Shown: in pieces, positions 1 through 10,774 of the stretch
Layout: each line of letters starts with the position of its first letter
How positions within the stretch are numbered: position 1 is the stretch's first letter
From: Ilyonectria destructans
Taxonomy: Eukaryota; Ascomycota; Sordariomycetes; Hypocreales; Nectriaceae
Direction: 5' to 3'
NCBI GenBank assembly: GCA_020740775.1
Contig: JAHEWK010000010.1
Span: 868,001 to 932,000, forward strand
DNA length: 64,000 nt
Notes under the pieces: generated by a model
What the model saw: the letters and a program-made list of their open reading frames with translations, nothing else
The model's database searches: none
What the model was told of the DNA's origin: nothing
Made by a program: the position numbers and the translations under genes

Positions 1-557
1 CATGGCAGAAAAAGAACGTCTCGAAATGCAGCTACCGCTAATACGTTTACGGTTAGTGCATATCGGTCAATGGCCCTCACCGCCTTCCGAGAGGAGACTA
101 GCGTATTCATGTGCCGGGGTGCGGTGTGCATTGCAAAAGCTCGCCGTCACGTTTTGCCGCCGAGACAGAAGAACAGAGCTCGGTTTCGCTTCCCCAAGTG
201 GTGTCGTGCTTCCTTTTCCTCGCAGACGACTTCATCGTCGCCGGTATCGTCTTGCTCTTTCTTTCTTCGTCCATCTCTGGCGACTTGTTTGACTGCTGTC
301 TCTTCTCGCCGCTCTCTTTTCACTCACTTCCCGTCTCTGCGGTTCCTCCTGTGCTCGGTACTTGTAACCCTGGCCCTGCTCTCAAGGTTCCCGTCCGATC
401 GAGTCCATCCATTTCATCCGCGCACGACGAACCACGACTTTCCATTTTCACCAACGCCTCGCTATTCAAGGATTCTTCTTCAGTGCCGACTCGACAGCTT
501 CGATCCTCTTTTCGACGACCTTGCCGCACTTCCCATCCGCTGCATGAGCCTCTAGTC
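1..557 (+). other. 5' leader/promoter of the NUFIP1-like gene
   Basis: This stretch lies upstream of the chosen ATG at 558 and is rich in CT runs, as expected for a fungal promoter and leader. The frame happens to stay open from an ATG at 111 into the gene, which would add 149 residues, but that stretch has no recognisable domain and a Ser/Phe/Leu-rich composition typical of translated pyrimidine-rich leader. I see no other gene here. Confidence 0.55.
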
Positions 558-2436
558 ATGTCGGCATACGGATACGGTCCTCCGCCACCTCCTCCCCCTG
601 CGGCGGCGTCGGGAGGACACCCAAGTTACGGCCATCCAGCTCCATCGTATCCTCCTCACGGCCAGGGCCGAGGTGGAGGCTCGCATCACGGCCGCGGTCG
701 CGGAGGACACTACCCAGGAGGTCGTGGCGACTACCACGGCTCGCCACAGGGGCATTACGAGTACACCGGCCAACCCTATCCCGCCCACAATCCTCCTCCC
801 TACGGAGCCGCTCATCCTCCCGCTGGAAGCTATCCGCCACCGCAACCTCAATGGCCTCCCGAGCATGGCCATGCTCCTCCCCACGGCCCTGTACCGGTCC
901 CGATGTCCTCCAACAACTACCACCCCAACTACGCTCCTCAACCATATCCGCCCTCGCAATATCCTCAGCAACCGCCATACGGTGCTCCCCAGCCGTACAG
1001 CGCTCCCTATCAGGGTCCCCCTCCTCCCAACCAAGCCCAGTGGAATGGTCAAGGGCCGACACCCCAGGGCCATTATGGGAATGGTCGACCCCGAGGCGGA
1101 TACAACGATCGCGGTGCTGCAAAGCCTCCAATGGGCGGGCCGATGCGTCCCGGTTATGAGCACGAGGCAGTTCCGCCTCCCGTGAACGGTAGCTATGGAC
1201 AGCCATACCCTCATGATCCTCGTGCCGCCCATTACCCCCCGGCACAGTATCCTCCTTATCCCGGCCCCCCTCCCCCGCCTGGGCCTCCCCATCAGGACCC
1301 CTACTATGGCAAGTCTGCTCGCCGTGGTCGGGGTGGTCACAGAGATGGAGGCTCTCGTGGACGTGGCGGCTTTCATGGGAATGACAAGGCCCGCCATCAC
1401 AAACCTGGCAACAATGAACCCAGCCACCACAAACCCGAAACCCCCTCCGTAGGAAAGAAGAAGAAGCGCAAGATCAATACGCTTGGCCTGACCCCTGGAA
1501 TGGATTCGGAGTCCGAGGATGACGAGGGCGAGGAGAAGGTTCTTAACGACCTGATCGGACAGGAAACTCTCCAGTACGTTCTCACATAACCCTACCATGT
1601 CTGTCATGCTGACCTCCCATAGCGTGAAAGATGTAGCCGCGTTCCTGGCAGACAGGAAGAAGCATTTCCCTACCAAGGCGCGTGTTGAAGCAAAGAAGGC
1701 TGCCGAGCTGGCACACAACGGCGAAGACAAGGCTTCCTCGCTTGAGAAACAAGCCGACAAACTCAGGCGACAGCTTCGCAAAGTTGAGTCATCCATTAAG
1801 CGCAAGCGAGAACAAGGAGACGAAGGTGATGAGATGAGAGGCCCTTCCGAGGAGTCTTCGGATGATGAGAAGCCAGAAGTCATGTCTACTCGTTCCCATG
1901 TCGCTCCGCCGCCACCTCCTCCTGCAAAGAAAGCCGACGTCTCCAAGCATTGCAAATATTATTCCACTGGTGGAACATGCGGCAAGAAGGGCAAGTGCCG
2001 CTTCGTCCATGATCCCGAGGTCAGAGAAGCAGCCATTAAGGAGCGTGAGGCCAACAACGGCCGGCTCACGATTCAGCAACGTCTGATCCTCAACGATAAG
2101 GAGCAGGAAGATCTCACCGTGCTGCAATCCATCCAATACCTTCGCCAGAAGGGTCTCATGCAGCCGGATCCAGAAGACGAACAGAAGGAATCCAAGAAGA
2201 AGAACCATGCTGTCCCGCCCCAGGCCACTACCAGCTTGCTCCCAGCTGCCTCTGCATCCCTCCCCCCTCCTCCCGTCAAGCGAGAGACTGGACTTCCTCG
2301 TCGCAATCCACCGCCATCCATCATTCCCAGTGCGAATAGTACCAGCACCCAGGGGATAAAGCACTACCAAGGTTGGCTCCTAAGGCCGTACGGTAGCTCA
2401 AGCGGCAAACAATCTAAGAGCGACGATCTCCCTTGA
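558..2436 (+). CDS. NUFIP1-like protein with CCCH zinc finger
   Basis: Two exons, 558..1573 and 1623..2436, give about 609 residues; the 49-bp intron has a GTACGT donor and ends in CATAG. The first 290 residues are Pro/Tyr/Gly-rich with RGG-type patches near 35-60 and 255-275. A basic KKKKRK run (300-305) is a likely nuclear signal. Right after the splice comes the NUFIP1-type motif DVAAFLADRKKHFPTKARV, followed by a basic helix, an acidic Ser/Glu patch, and one CCCH finger (C449-x8-C458-x5-C464-x3-H468). NUFIP1/Rsa1-type proteins assist box C/D snoRNP assembly and bind RNA in the nucleus; that role is inferred from the domain. The ATG at 558 is chosen because upstream sequence looks like leader. 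Confidence 0.85.
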
Positions 2437-3331
2437 TTTCCATGGACCTCCCGACTGGTGGATTTAAACGAAGGTTATCTGGCTTTAACGCCATATTTTC
2501 ATGGCTCTGTGTACTGAATGGATAGTTGTCCTCGGCTTGGCATCAGTACTGTTTTGTCCCGGGCGTGTCCGCGAGCGTTGCTCATTGTTTTTGCTTGCGT
2601 TCAAGTGTTCTCGCTCTCTGGGGTTTCCGGGCCTCACACACCGGCTGCTTACCAGAAAGTCGTTCTGAGTATGCTGCCGAGATTAAACTGATGCGGTTTG
2701 ACCAGGCTCCTATCTTACTTGAGCTATCTTGGCAATCACCTTGCTCACTTTGCAAACTTCTACGATACAACCGTCTCGATTCACCTTTAAGGACCTTCGA
2801 CTTATCATTATTTTTGGCACATCACAGGAAGCTCCTTGGGATTGTCACCACTTGACCATGACCTTGGTTACTGGGATATATGGATACCCTTCGCTTTGGC
2901 CACCTGGGAATTCATTTATGGTAGTTCTTTCTAGCTCCTTCCTCCCTATTGTTTTCTGGTCTACCGGTTTTATTTCTTGCTGGCCTCGGATTCCGTTGAC
3001 GGCAAAATGGCGTTTGAGGGTTCTGGTTGAGGGTGACTTGATACCTAGACATCTGTATAATTCAAAGGTTTCAATTTTTTCTGGCTCTAAGTCTTGAAAT
3101 TGGTCTCCATCAATCGTCGCAAAGTAGCGATGTGCATCTTTTCTTAATTTATGTGACATCTCGCTTTGCTCTTCGCTCTCCGTTTGCGATTTGATTCCGA
3201 TTAGAAACGAGAGGAGCATGAAACTTATCACAGTGTGGAAGTACAAGAGATAGAACAAGCTCAATTCTGTCATCTGATGCATAATTATTACTCCTCAATC
3301 CTAGCCGGTATCAATGTGCACTTAACAGAGC
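2437..3331. other. Intergenic, AT-richer; no supported gene
   Basis: Downstream of the NUFIP1-like gene the sequence becomes AT-richer. Both strands have open stretches (for example minus 2845..3282), but none shows a recognisable domain, good start context or fungal codon bias. It most likely holds two convergent 3' ends. Confidence 0.4.
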
Positions 3332-4129
3332 TCAGCGAGTGCTGTGACTTGAACATCGTTGAGCCAAGGCACCGTCTTCCAGCTCACCCTTTAACTCGGC
3401 GATTTCCCTCACGATTTCCTGCTGGTTATGATGCACGACTCGGAAGTGATCCGAGAGATGACCAATAATGTCTACGCTCCACTCGTCCTCTCCCTTTTCC
3501 ATCATTCCAACTCTCGCCTTCAAATCCCACACCTCCTTCTGAAGCGCGTCGATAGTTTCCTCCATGCTAGCGAGGATTTGCTCCGAAGGCTGCGCCTGCT
3601 CGATTATAGGCTCATACACAGTTGAAGTACCTGACATGTCTGACCTGCTCTTGGCGGCGATTTTGAAGTCGTAATCCCTTATTTCATCAATGAACACGAT
3701 CTCGCCGCAGAAGGCGTCGAAGTCAAGGAGAGTCTTCTCCCCTGGGTATATGACTCTGTCTTCTGGCAGTTCCTCTCCCCAATGTCTCGACATGCGGTCC
3801 TTGATTTTCTGGAGATCTGGGTGGTTCGGTCCCCAGCAAACTGCCACCACAAACCAGTGTGGGAAAAACATCAAATCGAGTAATTCGTGGTACATCTTGT
3901 GGTTCGATGGGGAATCGTAGTTTGAAATCTGTTCGGTGGGAGTCTTCCACGCTTTCTCGTAGACTAAGGTCTCCTTAAGCGTACGCTGCATGTCCGTGGT
4001 CATAGATGGCGCAATCCGGAGATAGTTGCTAACCAGGAGCTGTGCTCTGCATCTCTCAACATCGTCGGCGTTTGAAAGATCAAAGTCCATCACCGACAAC
4101 GGGACGAGAGGTCTTTCGGGGTCGGCCAT
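3332..4129 (-). CDS. Hypothetical protein with C-terminal coiled coil
   Basis: A single open frame of 265 residues starting MADPERPLVPLSVMDFDL. I do not recognise the family. The first about 165 residues look globular (aromatic stretch MFFPHWFVVAVCWGPNH near 87-103). The rest (about 185-255) is a predicted helix rich in Glu, Lys and Leu with heptad-like spacing (MEETIDALQKEVWDLKARV, then EIVREIAELKGELED). No signal peptide or membrane segment is visible. The next gene on the same strand (4921..5544) is also an orphan with a charged helical C terminus, so both may belong to a lineage-specific patch. Intronless is odd for this window; hidden introns cannot be excluded. Confidence 0.6.
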   Translation of the reverse strand: MADPERPLVPLSVMDFDLSNADDVERCRAQLLVSNYLRIAPSMTTDMQRTLKETLVYEKAWKTPTEQISNYDSPSNHKMYHELLDLMFFPHWFVVAVCWGPNHPDLQKIKDRMSRHWGEELPEDRVIYPGEKTLLDFDAFCGEIVFIDEIRDYDFKIAAKSRSDMSGTSTVYEPIIEQAQPSEQILASMEETIDALQKEVWDLKARVGMMEKGEDEWSVDIIGHLSDHFRVVHHNQQEIVREIAELKGELEDGALAQRCSSHSTR

Positions 4130-4920
4130 GTCGGCGCTTGACTCAAGAAAGGGCAGCGAGGGGGCGGCAAGTGTTCGTACAGTTGATTCGGCAATCGAGC
4201 ACTGCCGCTCGTTCTGATTTGCGGTTAGAACTATGCAATAGACACGCGATTCAAGTGACTTACTGAAAGAAGGGCACCAGGTTGTATTTCAGGGTGTGGT
4301 GGCGGGCACGACCGTCTTCTCAAAACTCGAACGGTGGAGGAAGTATGAAGAGGGAAGAGAGAGTAACGCTAGAGATGAAGAATGTAAAAGAAAGAATGTA
4401 AAAGAAAGTAGTCATCCATAAGCCGCTTATCTCTGTGTTTATGCTTGCAATTGCCCGTGTTGGTTCTCGCTTGTGATTATCTTGCTCCTCTTTTATAGGT
4501 GTAATTACAGTGTTGAGGAGCGAGTACCCGGAATCCGGTCAGTGCTCCAACTCTCAGAACTCCTCTGCTAATTTTCAGCAAATCATTGGCCACTTGTCCC
4601 GCGGTTATAATTCAGGCAAACGCTCCACGACTTATTTTGGGGGAAATGTTGCTCGGCTTCTTTCTTCTGGGGACAACCTGGAAACCGTTAGCACACGAGG
4701 ATCACACACGTGGATTTGCGACATTGCTATTAGAGGGTACGTACGGACTTTATATTCTTAGCCAAAGATGTAAATAAATATGTGCCAATGCTTTTCTAAT
4801 ATTTGGGCCAACTGTATCCAACAACCGAAGGCCAAATAGCAGTACATCACAGACACAGTACATTGGAGAGGGAGACAGTTTACAGCAAATAAGAAATTAT
4901 TCAGATACGTCTAGCTTCAC
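4130..4920. other. Intergenic between two orphan genes
   Basis: AT-richer DNA holding the upstream region of the 3332..4129 gene and the 3' side of the 4921..5544 gene. It has a short direct repeat (GAATGTAAAAGAAA twice around 4380-4405). I see no further coding signal. Confidence 0.4.
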
Positions 4921-5544
4921 CTACTCGCCTAACTCAGCGGGATCCTCTACGGAGGATCTCTTTGTCTTCAACTCCTCAGCCTCCTTGCACAGTTTTTCCG
5001 CGGTATATAGGATATCCTTGGCTCTCTCCTTGAGGTTTACGACTCTACCCATGAGCTCCTTGACTAATTTCTTGATCACTTCTTCCCGGCTCTCCTCATC
5101 ATGCCCTCGAACGTAATTCGTCATGTTTTCAGGCTCCTCCCCCCACACCGCATATTTTTCCTCTTCCGAATTAAGGCAAATGCCAAACTTGATTGAACGA
5201 TCCTCCTCGATTACGACCGAAAGCTTCCAGACCAACCCCTGAGTATGGACATTGATAATCTTTTGATCAGGCGGCAAATGGTTCAACGGAATATCGACCC
5301 AAAACTCCTCTGTCGGAGGACTGGCGTCGGCCGTAACAGCATCAGCGACGGTGATCTGCTTGGGATCTTTGTAGGTGGAGCAAATTACTTGCTCCCCCCA
5401 TCCCTGCGGGTAGTTAGTGGTGAACTGATATCCTTCAGGGCAATGAATAGTCATTTCGTGGGGTTTTTCGAGATAGTCTAGCGACCACTCGGGTTTGTTC
5501 ATGGTGCTGTCTCCAATCTCTCCTTGACCGCTGTTAAATTCCAT
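4921..5544 (-). CDS. Hypothetical protein with helical C terminus
   Basis: One open frame of 207 residues starting MEFNSGQGEIGDSTMNKPEW. I do not recognise it. Residues 15-130 look like a compact beta-rich domain with many Trp, Tyr and Pro (WSLDYLEKPHEMTIHCPEGY, later FWVDIPLNHLPPDQK). Residues about 145-195 form a charged helix (EEVIKKLVKELMGRVVNLKE), probably a coiled coil. There is no signal peptide or transmembrane segment. It lies 791 bp upstream of the other orphan on the same strand. A protein-interaction role is only a guess. Confidence 0.6.
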   Translation of the reverse strand: MEFNSGQGEIGDSTMNKPEWSLDYLEKPHEMTIHCPEGYQFTTNYPQGWGEQVICSTYKDPKQITVADAVTADASPPTEEFWVDIPLNHLPPDQKIINVHTQGLVWKLSVVIEEDRSIKFGICLNSEEEKYAVWGEEPENMTNYVRGHDEESREEVIKKLVKELMGRVVNLKERAKDILYTAEKLCKEAEELKTKRSSVEDPAELGE

Positions 5545-6653
5545 GGTTACAAAGAATCCAAGACCCGGACTTTGATGCTGCTCTGTTTGGAGTGTTTAAT
5601 GATGGTATTCGTGATGTTGATGGTGGACTAAGTACGGCTCTAGCATACAGAGGAAGTAGGCCGATTTATACTTTGCAACATAAGTACAACCATTATTTTA
5701 CGTGTAATAGACTTGACTGTTCATTGTACTATTAAGATTACTCCCTTTTTTTTCTTTGAGTTGCGGTTATATGCGCCCTTGTTCCAAGAACAGGATAAAC
5801 ACGAACCATAACAGCTGGATGAAGAGCAAGACAATGTAAATTTCGGTGAATGGCGAATCAGAAACAAAGCTCATAGGTACTCTCACAATATATCCTCCCC
5901 AGATTTATCAAAACGACAAGATATGTGCCAGAAGGCTTGGTGCATTTCTTCATGAGTTGTCTATCACAGTGTTCAAGTTCATGTGGAGTCACAGTAATTG
6001 CAATCCATGAAACGAAACGTATACCCGTTGCCAACCAGTCAGCGTGTTCCTATAGCAATCATTTTCTAGAATGCATTGTGACGAATATCTTATTCGGGGG
6101 CAATCCGAATAGTGCTCAAGCCATGTAATGATAATTGAGATTTTTATTTTTGGATAGTTTTGAAATGTGCGAGTAGTAATGCTCTCAAGCAAAGCAAACA
6201 AACCATAGTTTGTACCCTTTCGAATTAAGTCTACACAGACAAGTGCCATTCTGAATGCCGCCCCCGTATCTATCTACACCCTCCAACCACCGTTGCCCTT
6301 TAGTCCAGCCCAGCCCATCCCAGCCCAAAGTCCAACCGGAGCCACTTCTCCCCTACCAGTGTTGACCACGCCATGCCATGTATCCATTGATTGTGTGAGT
6401 GTACGCGTGAGTGTGAGTGTTCCGTGTGCGTTTGTTATGGGGAAAATGAGGAAATGTCAACTCCGTCGCTAATGTGGGCCCGTTGTAAAAGCAAACAAGC
6501 AAACAAGCAAAAGGGAAACGATGTAAAATATCGTCAAAACGCCTTCGTTCCCAAGTTTCGGAATCGTTGCCGAGTTCTCGCAATGTGAATTGTAAAAAAG
6601 GTCGTTGAAAGGAGCCAAAGGACTGGAGGTGCGGGTGGTGAAGGGAGGAGGGA
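5545..6653. other. AT-rich intergenic, no gene seen
   Basis: About 1.1 kb of AT-rich sequence with poly(T) and poly(A) tracts and a GT-rich stretch (GTGTGAGTG-like repeats near 6394-6420). Short open frames on both strands have no domain or codon bias. The right end is presumably the 3' UTR of SPT2. Confidence 0.4.
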
Positions 6654-7877
6654 TTAGCGACGACGACCACCACGAAGTGAGTCGAGGGCCTTCCGCTTGC
6701 GGTCTTCCTTAGCGGCCTTCAGGCTGCGTTCTAAACGATCTTCTTCGATGTCCTCGCGGCGAGCAATGACTTCAGCTCGGCGTTCTTCGACGTCAATGTC
6801 ATCAAGACCTGCCTCCATATCAGAGGACCCGTCCGATGCATAATCGTAGCGAGGGCCTCCGTCGTCACCCTCGTCGTCATAGTCGATGAAGTCATCCATG
6901 TCCTCGTCATACCCATCGTCGAGGTGTGACTTGGAGGTGGTTGGCCGAGGAGCTCGCGAGTTGAGAAGAGCACCACCCCTCACAACATTGTGCTTCTTGG
7001 TAGGGTTTCCAGGCTTGGGCCTCGCAGTACCAGTGTATCCTGTCGTCGCCGCAGCCGCCTTCTTCAACTTCTTCTCTCGCTCTTCCTCTGCTGCATACTT
7101 GGCAAGTTCTGCCTTCGTTGGCGCCGCCTTACCATTACGCCCATCCTTCTGACTTCCGTTGATGGGTGTGCCGTTCCGTTGACCAGACTTGGCGGTACCG
7201 GAATATGCTGAAGGTCTCTGCGGTAGTTTCCTGTTATTCGGGGTCCGCTGATCGACCTTGGGCTCATCCTTCTTCGGAGCAGGAGCAGCAGCACCTTTCT
7301 GAACCTTTTTGTGTTGAATCTTGCCAACTTGGCCCATCACGGCTTGTGCACGTTGGCCTCGTGCAAGAATCTCAGCAAATGATCCCTTCTTCGGGGCAGC
7401 TCGAGATGCTGCAGGACCACTTGACGGCCCGGGTGAAGGTCTGCTGGGAGGAGTAGACTTCTGCACCCGGTTGCCTCCATTTAGCGGTCTGGAAGAGAGA
7501 ACGCTATGCTTGGAGTTCATCCCATTCATAGGTCGCTGTGCCGGACTCGGTCGGTCGAGTGGTCGTGATGGTTGGTTGAATCTCGAAGGCGGAGCAGATG
7601 TCTCGACCGACCGGTGGGGTCGAGCAGCCTCGGGCCGCGGAGCCACCGAACTCGATGATGTTGTTGTCCGGGGCGTTTTGGAGGTATTCAGGCGAAGATC
7701 CTCATCAGCCTTTCTCTTGGGCAAAGTGTTCGCTCGTGAGAGGCCCGGTGAGGGGGCGGAGGCGGGCCCATCGCCGCCGCTGATCTGGGCGAGGAGGTCC
7801 CCAATCTTGACCCATCACGGTCAGTTTTTTGCTAGATCTCCCAGGTTTGGCCACCACGGGGAGTTACTCACCGGCAT
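6654..7877 (-). CDS. SPT2: SPT2 chromatin protein (histone chaperone)
   Basis: Two coding exons, 7872..7877 and 6654..7805, give about 385 residues. The first exon encodes only Met-Pro; a 66-bp intron (GTGAGT donor, TCAAG acceptor) joins it to IGDLLAQISGGDGPASAPS. A start at the internal Met (7724) would lose this N terminus. The middle is low-complexity, basic and Pro/Ser-rich. The C terminus is the SPT2 signature: an acidic block (YDEDMDDFIDYDDEGDD) followed by a long charged helix ending in LRGGRRR. SPT2 binds H3-H4 and DNA and restrains nucleosome loss behind RNA polymerase II; that is known for the family. The gene diverges from the ribosomal P2 gene across 768 bp. Confidence 0.9.
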
Positions 7878-8645
7878 CGCGTCTGCTAGAAGCCAGAGAG
7901 TTTGAAAATAGAGTCAACGGCCCTCTTAAAGCAAAAGAGGAGCAAGTGGCCTCGGGCGTAAATCGTGAGTCATTGAGCGATCCGGTTTCTCGTTCGCTCT
8001 GGTATCAGGCAGTTGTCTTTTTCTTTGCCCAGCCGTCGAACTCTGGTGGTGGCAGGCGCAGAAGCGGTAGAAGCTGTATATGTGATCGGATACACTCGAA
8101 ACTAACAAGCAAGGGAGAGAATACTGAGGCGATCACGATACCAGGGAAGGGGGAAGCGTACAGGCAGTGAAGAACAAAGAAACGACGCTGGCCAACTTTC
8201 AAAGCGGAGGATGAAATCAGGGAGCGCCACAAAAGCTTGCGGCGCCAAAGCACGTGACCATAACTTCAAGGTGTGGCGGTGCAGCCGAATCATCGGGGCC
8301 CGGCAGCGGCATTCTCCGAACGCACCCCCGCCCTAACATTTCGCCTAAAGTGGATTTTGGTGCCCACAGGATCAAAATTGTCCTTGAAGTTCCGCGACAC
8401 CTGGAACTTTTTTACTTCGTCACCACGAAACGTTCAACTACGAACTCGAAGGCTTCAGTCTCCGCCCAACTTGCGGTTAAATTGATTGATTTCTCGTGTT
8501 CTTCTCTATCTCCCAGGTCAGTCACTTCCCTTCAACGCTGCCATCGACGAGCGCAAGAGCAATCCCCGCGCCGTCTATTGTCATCGTCGCATTCATTTTG
8601 CGATCCAGAGATTCTGACAAGTCTGCTGTAGAAACCACATTCAAA
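7878..8645. promoter_or_regulatory. Divergent promoter region SPT2 / RPP2
   Basis: The two starts face away from each other across this 768 bp. The P2 side ends in a pyrimidine-rich stretch with TTCTCGTGTTCTTCTC just before the leader, as is common for fungal ribosomal protein genes. No specific binding site could be assigned. Confidence 0.45.
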
Positions 8646-9095
8646 ATGAAGCACCTCGCAGCTTACCTTCTTCTCGGCCTCGGTGGCAACACCTCGCCCT
8701 CCGCTGCCGACGTCAAGGCCGTTCTCGAGTCTGTCGGTATTGAGGCCGATGATGAGCGCCTGAACACCCTCATCTCCGAGCTCAAGGGCAAGGACATCAA
8801 CGAGGTACGCCCTCCACCCCACGAAATATTTTACAATGCGCAGAGGACTAACAACTCCAACAGCTTATCGCCCAGGGCTCTGAGAAGCTTGCTTCCGTTC
8901 CCTCCGGCGGTGGTGGTGGTGGTGGCGGTGGCTCCGGTGCCGCCGCTGGTGGCGCTGCCGCCGAGGAGGCTGTCGAGGAGGCTGAGGAGGGTACGTTACT
9001 TCCCACTGATGGATTCCCTAATGATTGCATTGCTGACAACCGCTATAGAGAAGGAGGAGTCCGACGAGGATATGGGCTTCGGTCTTTTCGACTAA
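8646..9095 (+). CDS. RPP2: 60S acidic ribosomal protein P2
   Basis: Three exons, 8646..8804, 8864..8990 and 9049..9095, encode 110 residues. The N terminus [20 protein letters not shown] is the P2 dimerisation domain. A Gly/Ala hinge (nine Gly in a row) leads to an acidic tail ending in the universal [11 protein letters not shown]1/P2 dimers bind P0 in the ribosomal stalk and recruit elongation factors. Introns are 58-59 bp with good donors (GTACGC, GTACGT). Length is normal for the family. Confidence 0.97.
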   Translation: MKHLAAYLLLGLGGNTSPSAADVKAVLESVGIEADDERLNTLISELKGKDINEVRPPPHEIFYNAQRTNNSNSLSPRALRSLLPFPPAVVVVVAVAPVPPLVALPPRRLSRRLRRVRYFPLMDSLMIALLTTAIEKEESDEDMGFGLFD

Positions 9096-10774
9096 GCGGT
9101 TTCTCTCTAGAGAATTGCACGGTTACGAAGCCTCACGAATTTCGAAGAAGTTACGCACAGGTTGTGCGACGATTCTTACATGTCTTTGGCGTGGGAGGAT
9201 TGGTTGCGCATGGCTGGATGGGGTCTCTGTAGGGACGGCATCTAGATACGGCTTATGAAAATTAAAACGGCTGAGCTTCTTCGAAATACTTGATTGTTCA
9301 TTTTGTGTCCGTGAACGTGATATTGTGTCTGCAAATTTAGCCCTTGTATCAACCTATATTCAATGCTGCTAGTGAGGCGATGCCGATATCTCGAGACTGT
9401 TGCACACCCTGAGCTTGACATAGCGGCGGGGGCCTACCCCGGCCAAGACGCCCCGGCGAGTGACTCAAAAGAAGCACAAATTATTAGGGCTCTGATACCA
9501 ACCCTGGGTCATCCGCAAGTAAGTGCCGTGTCATTGCACCACGCTCTTAGTAAATTTAGCTACAGGGCATTACCTTGCAACAACGGCACGCAACTCCAAC
9601 GGTCAATAACCAACCTCCGTTTATACCCAAGACTTATATCGTACGTTCATAAGTTCACAAGGTCGCAACAGTCGGAAAAAAATTATGCCCGTTTGCGGCG
9701 CCAACACAGCCGCCCCCAATTCCAGATATAGAATCCCTACCTCCTGCCATCCGCGGCGGGTGTGCACACCCACACAGCGTGTACAGGCTCCCCTGCGCCC
9801 CGCCACGGCGCTGCTGCACCTCATCAGGTCCCCAGGCCCGACGGAAGCGCCACGAGTCTTCCATAGCCCCCAAATTTAGCACCTAATGGCCCTAGTTAGA
9901 GGCGACTATGTATTTACCGGTATGTGTTGCCTTCCGGAATGATTGCCGCGCGTCCCCCTGAGCCGCGGCTCTGAAGGCTGCCAGGAAATGGCACTTCCGA
10001 CGCAAGACGGCGGGAGGCGTCTCCCTTCGCTGCCGTGAAAGGTGCCCGTGAACGCAGTCCAGCAACTAGCACAGGCACAGGAATACGTCAGAATAGATCT
10101 TTCGGAGAATTTACAGAGTATTTTCTATGTACTTCATCCTCATCTTGCTAAGGTCGTTCGTCCAACAAGAAACCTTCCACCACATGCGACACGCAACGCC
10201 AAGGGTCTCTGAAGCTAGAATGAATGCGAGTCAAACGCCACAACGGTATCGTTGTACATTTTTTTAAGACGAATGACGCGAGGGAAAATATTTGGCCAAA
10301 ATCATACACCAACTCCGTCTTGTCGTGGAGCTTCGTCCATCTGCCGTGTAAGCCGAGGGGTGGCACACCCCGAATGAAAAAAAAAAGAAAACAGCCCAAT
10401 CCCCTCTGATAATTCACCTCGCACAAATAACAGCAAACCATAAACTCCCATGTACCTACATGCTCCGGGTATGCGCAGTTAGATATTTCTCGATATTAGT
10501 TGTAGTGACGTGTTTGTCCCCCGCTTATTTGGGCGGGCGATATCCGGACTCCTCGCCTGCCCATGAAAAGGTTCGCTGAGTTCCGTTGCCGTACTCCGGA
10601 AGAGGCGAGTTTCCGGGGTCTGCTGAAGCCGGAAGCTCGGCTGGTGCGACCTGCTCTTGTGGCTTTGGCGATCCAGTGTGTTGTATTCCGAGATGCTGTG
10701 CCTGTACATTGGGGTCGCTACTTTCCGAGAGTCAGCAATCATAGCCACGTTGCGGATGAACTTCATGAAACTTA
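9096..10774. other. Gene-free stretch, about 1.7 kb
   Basis: Nothing supported as coding on either strand. It contains a 12-nt A-run near 10377 and GC-rich patches around 9960-10060. It presumably holds the 3' UTRs of RPP2 and of the convergent cupredoxin gene. Confidence 0.4.

Noticed and set aside
111..557. In-frame extension of the NUFIP1-like protein
   Set aside because: Ser/Phe/Leu-rich translation of pyrimidine-rich leader; no conserved motif.
552..1955. Antisense 467-residue frame over the NUFIP1-like gene
   Set aside because: Mirror of a Pro/Gly-rich coding sequence, crosses an intron, has no domain.
2845..3282. Minus-strand open frame of 145 residues
   Set aside because: No recognisable domain, poor codon bias and no splice context; may be chance. 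A start at 3159 is conceivable but unsupported.
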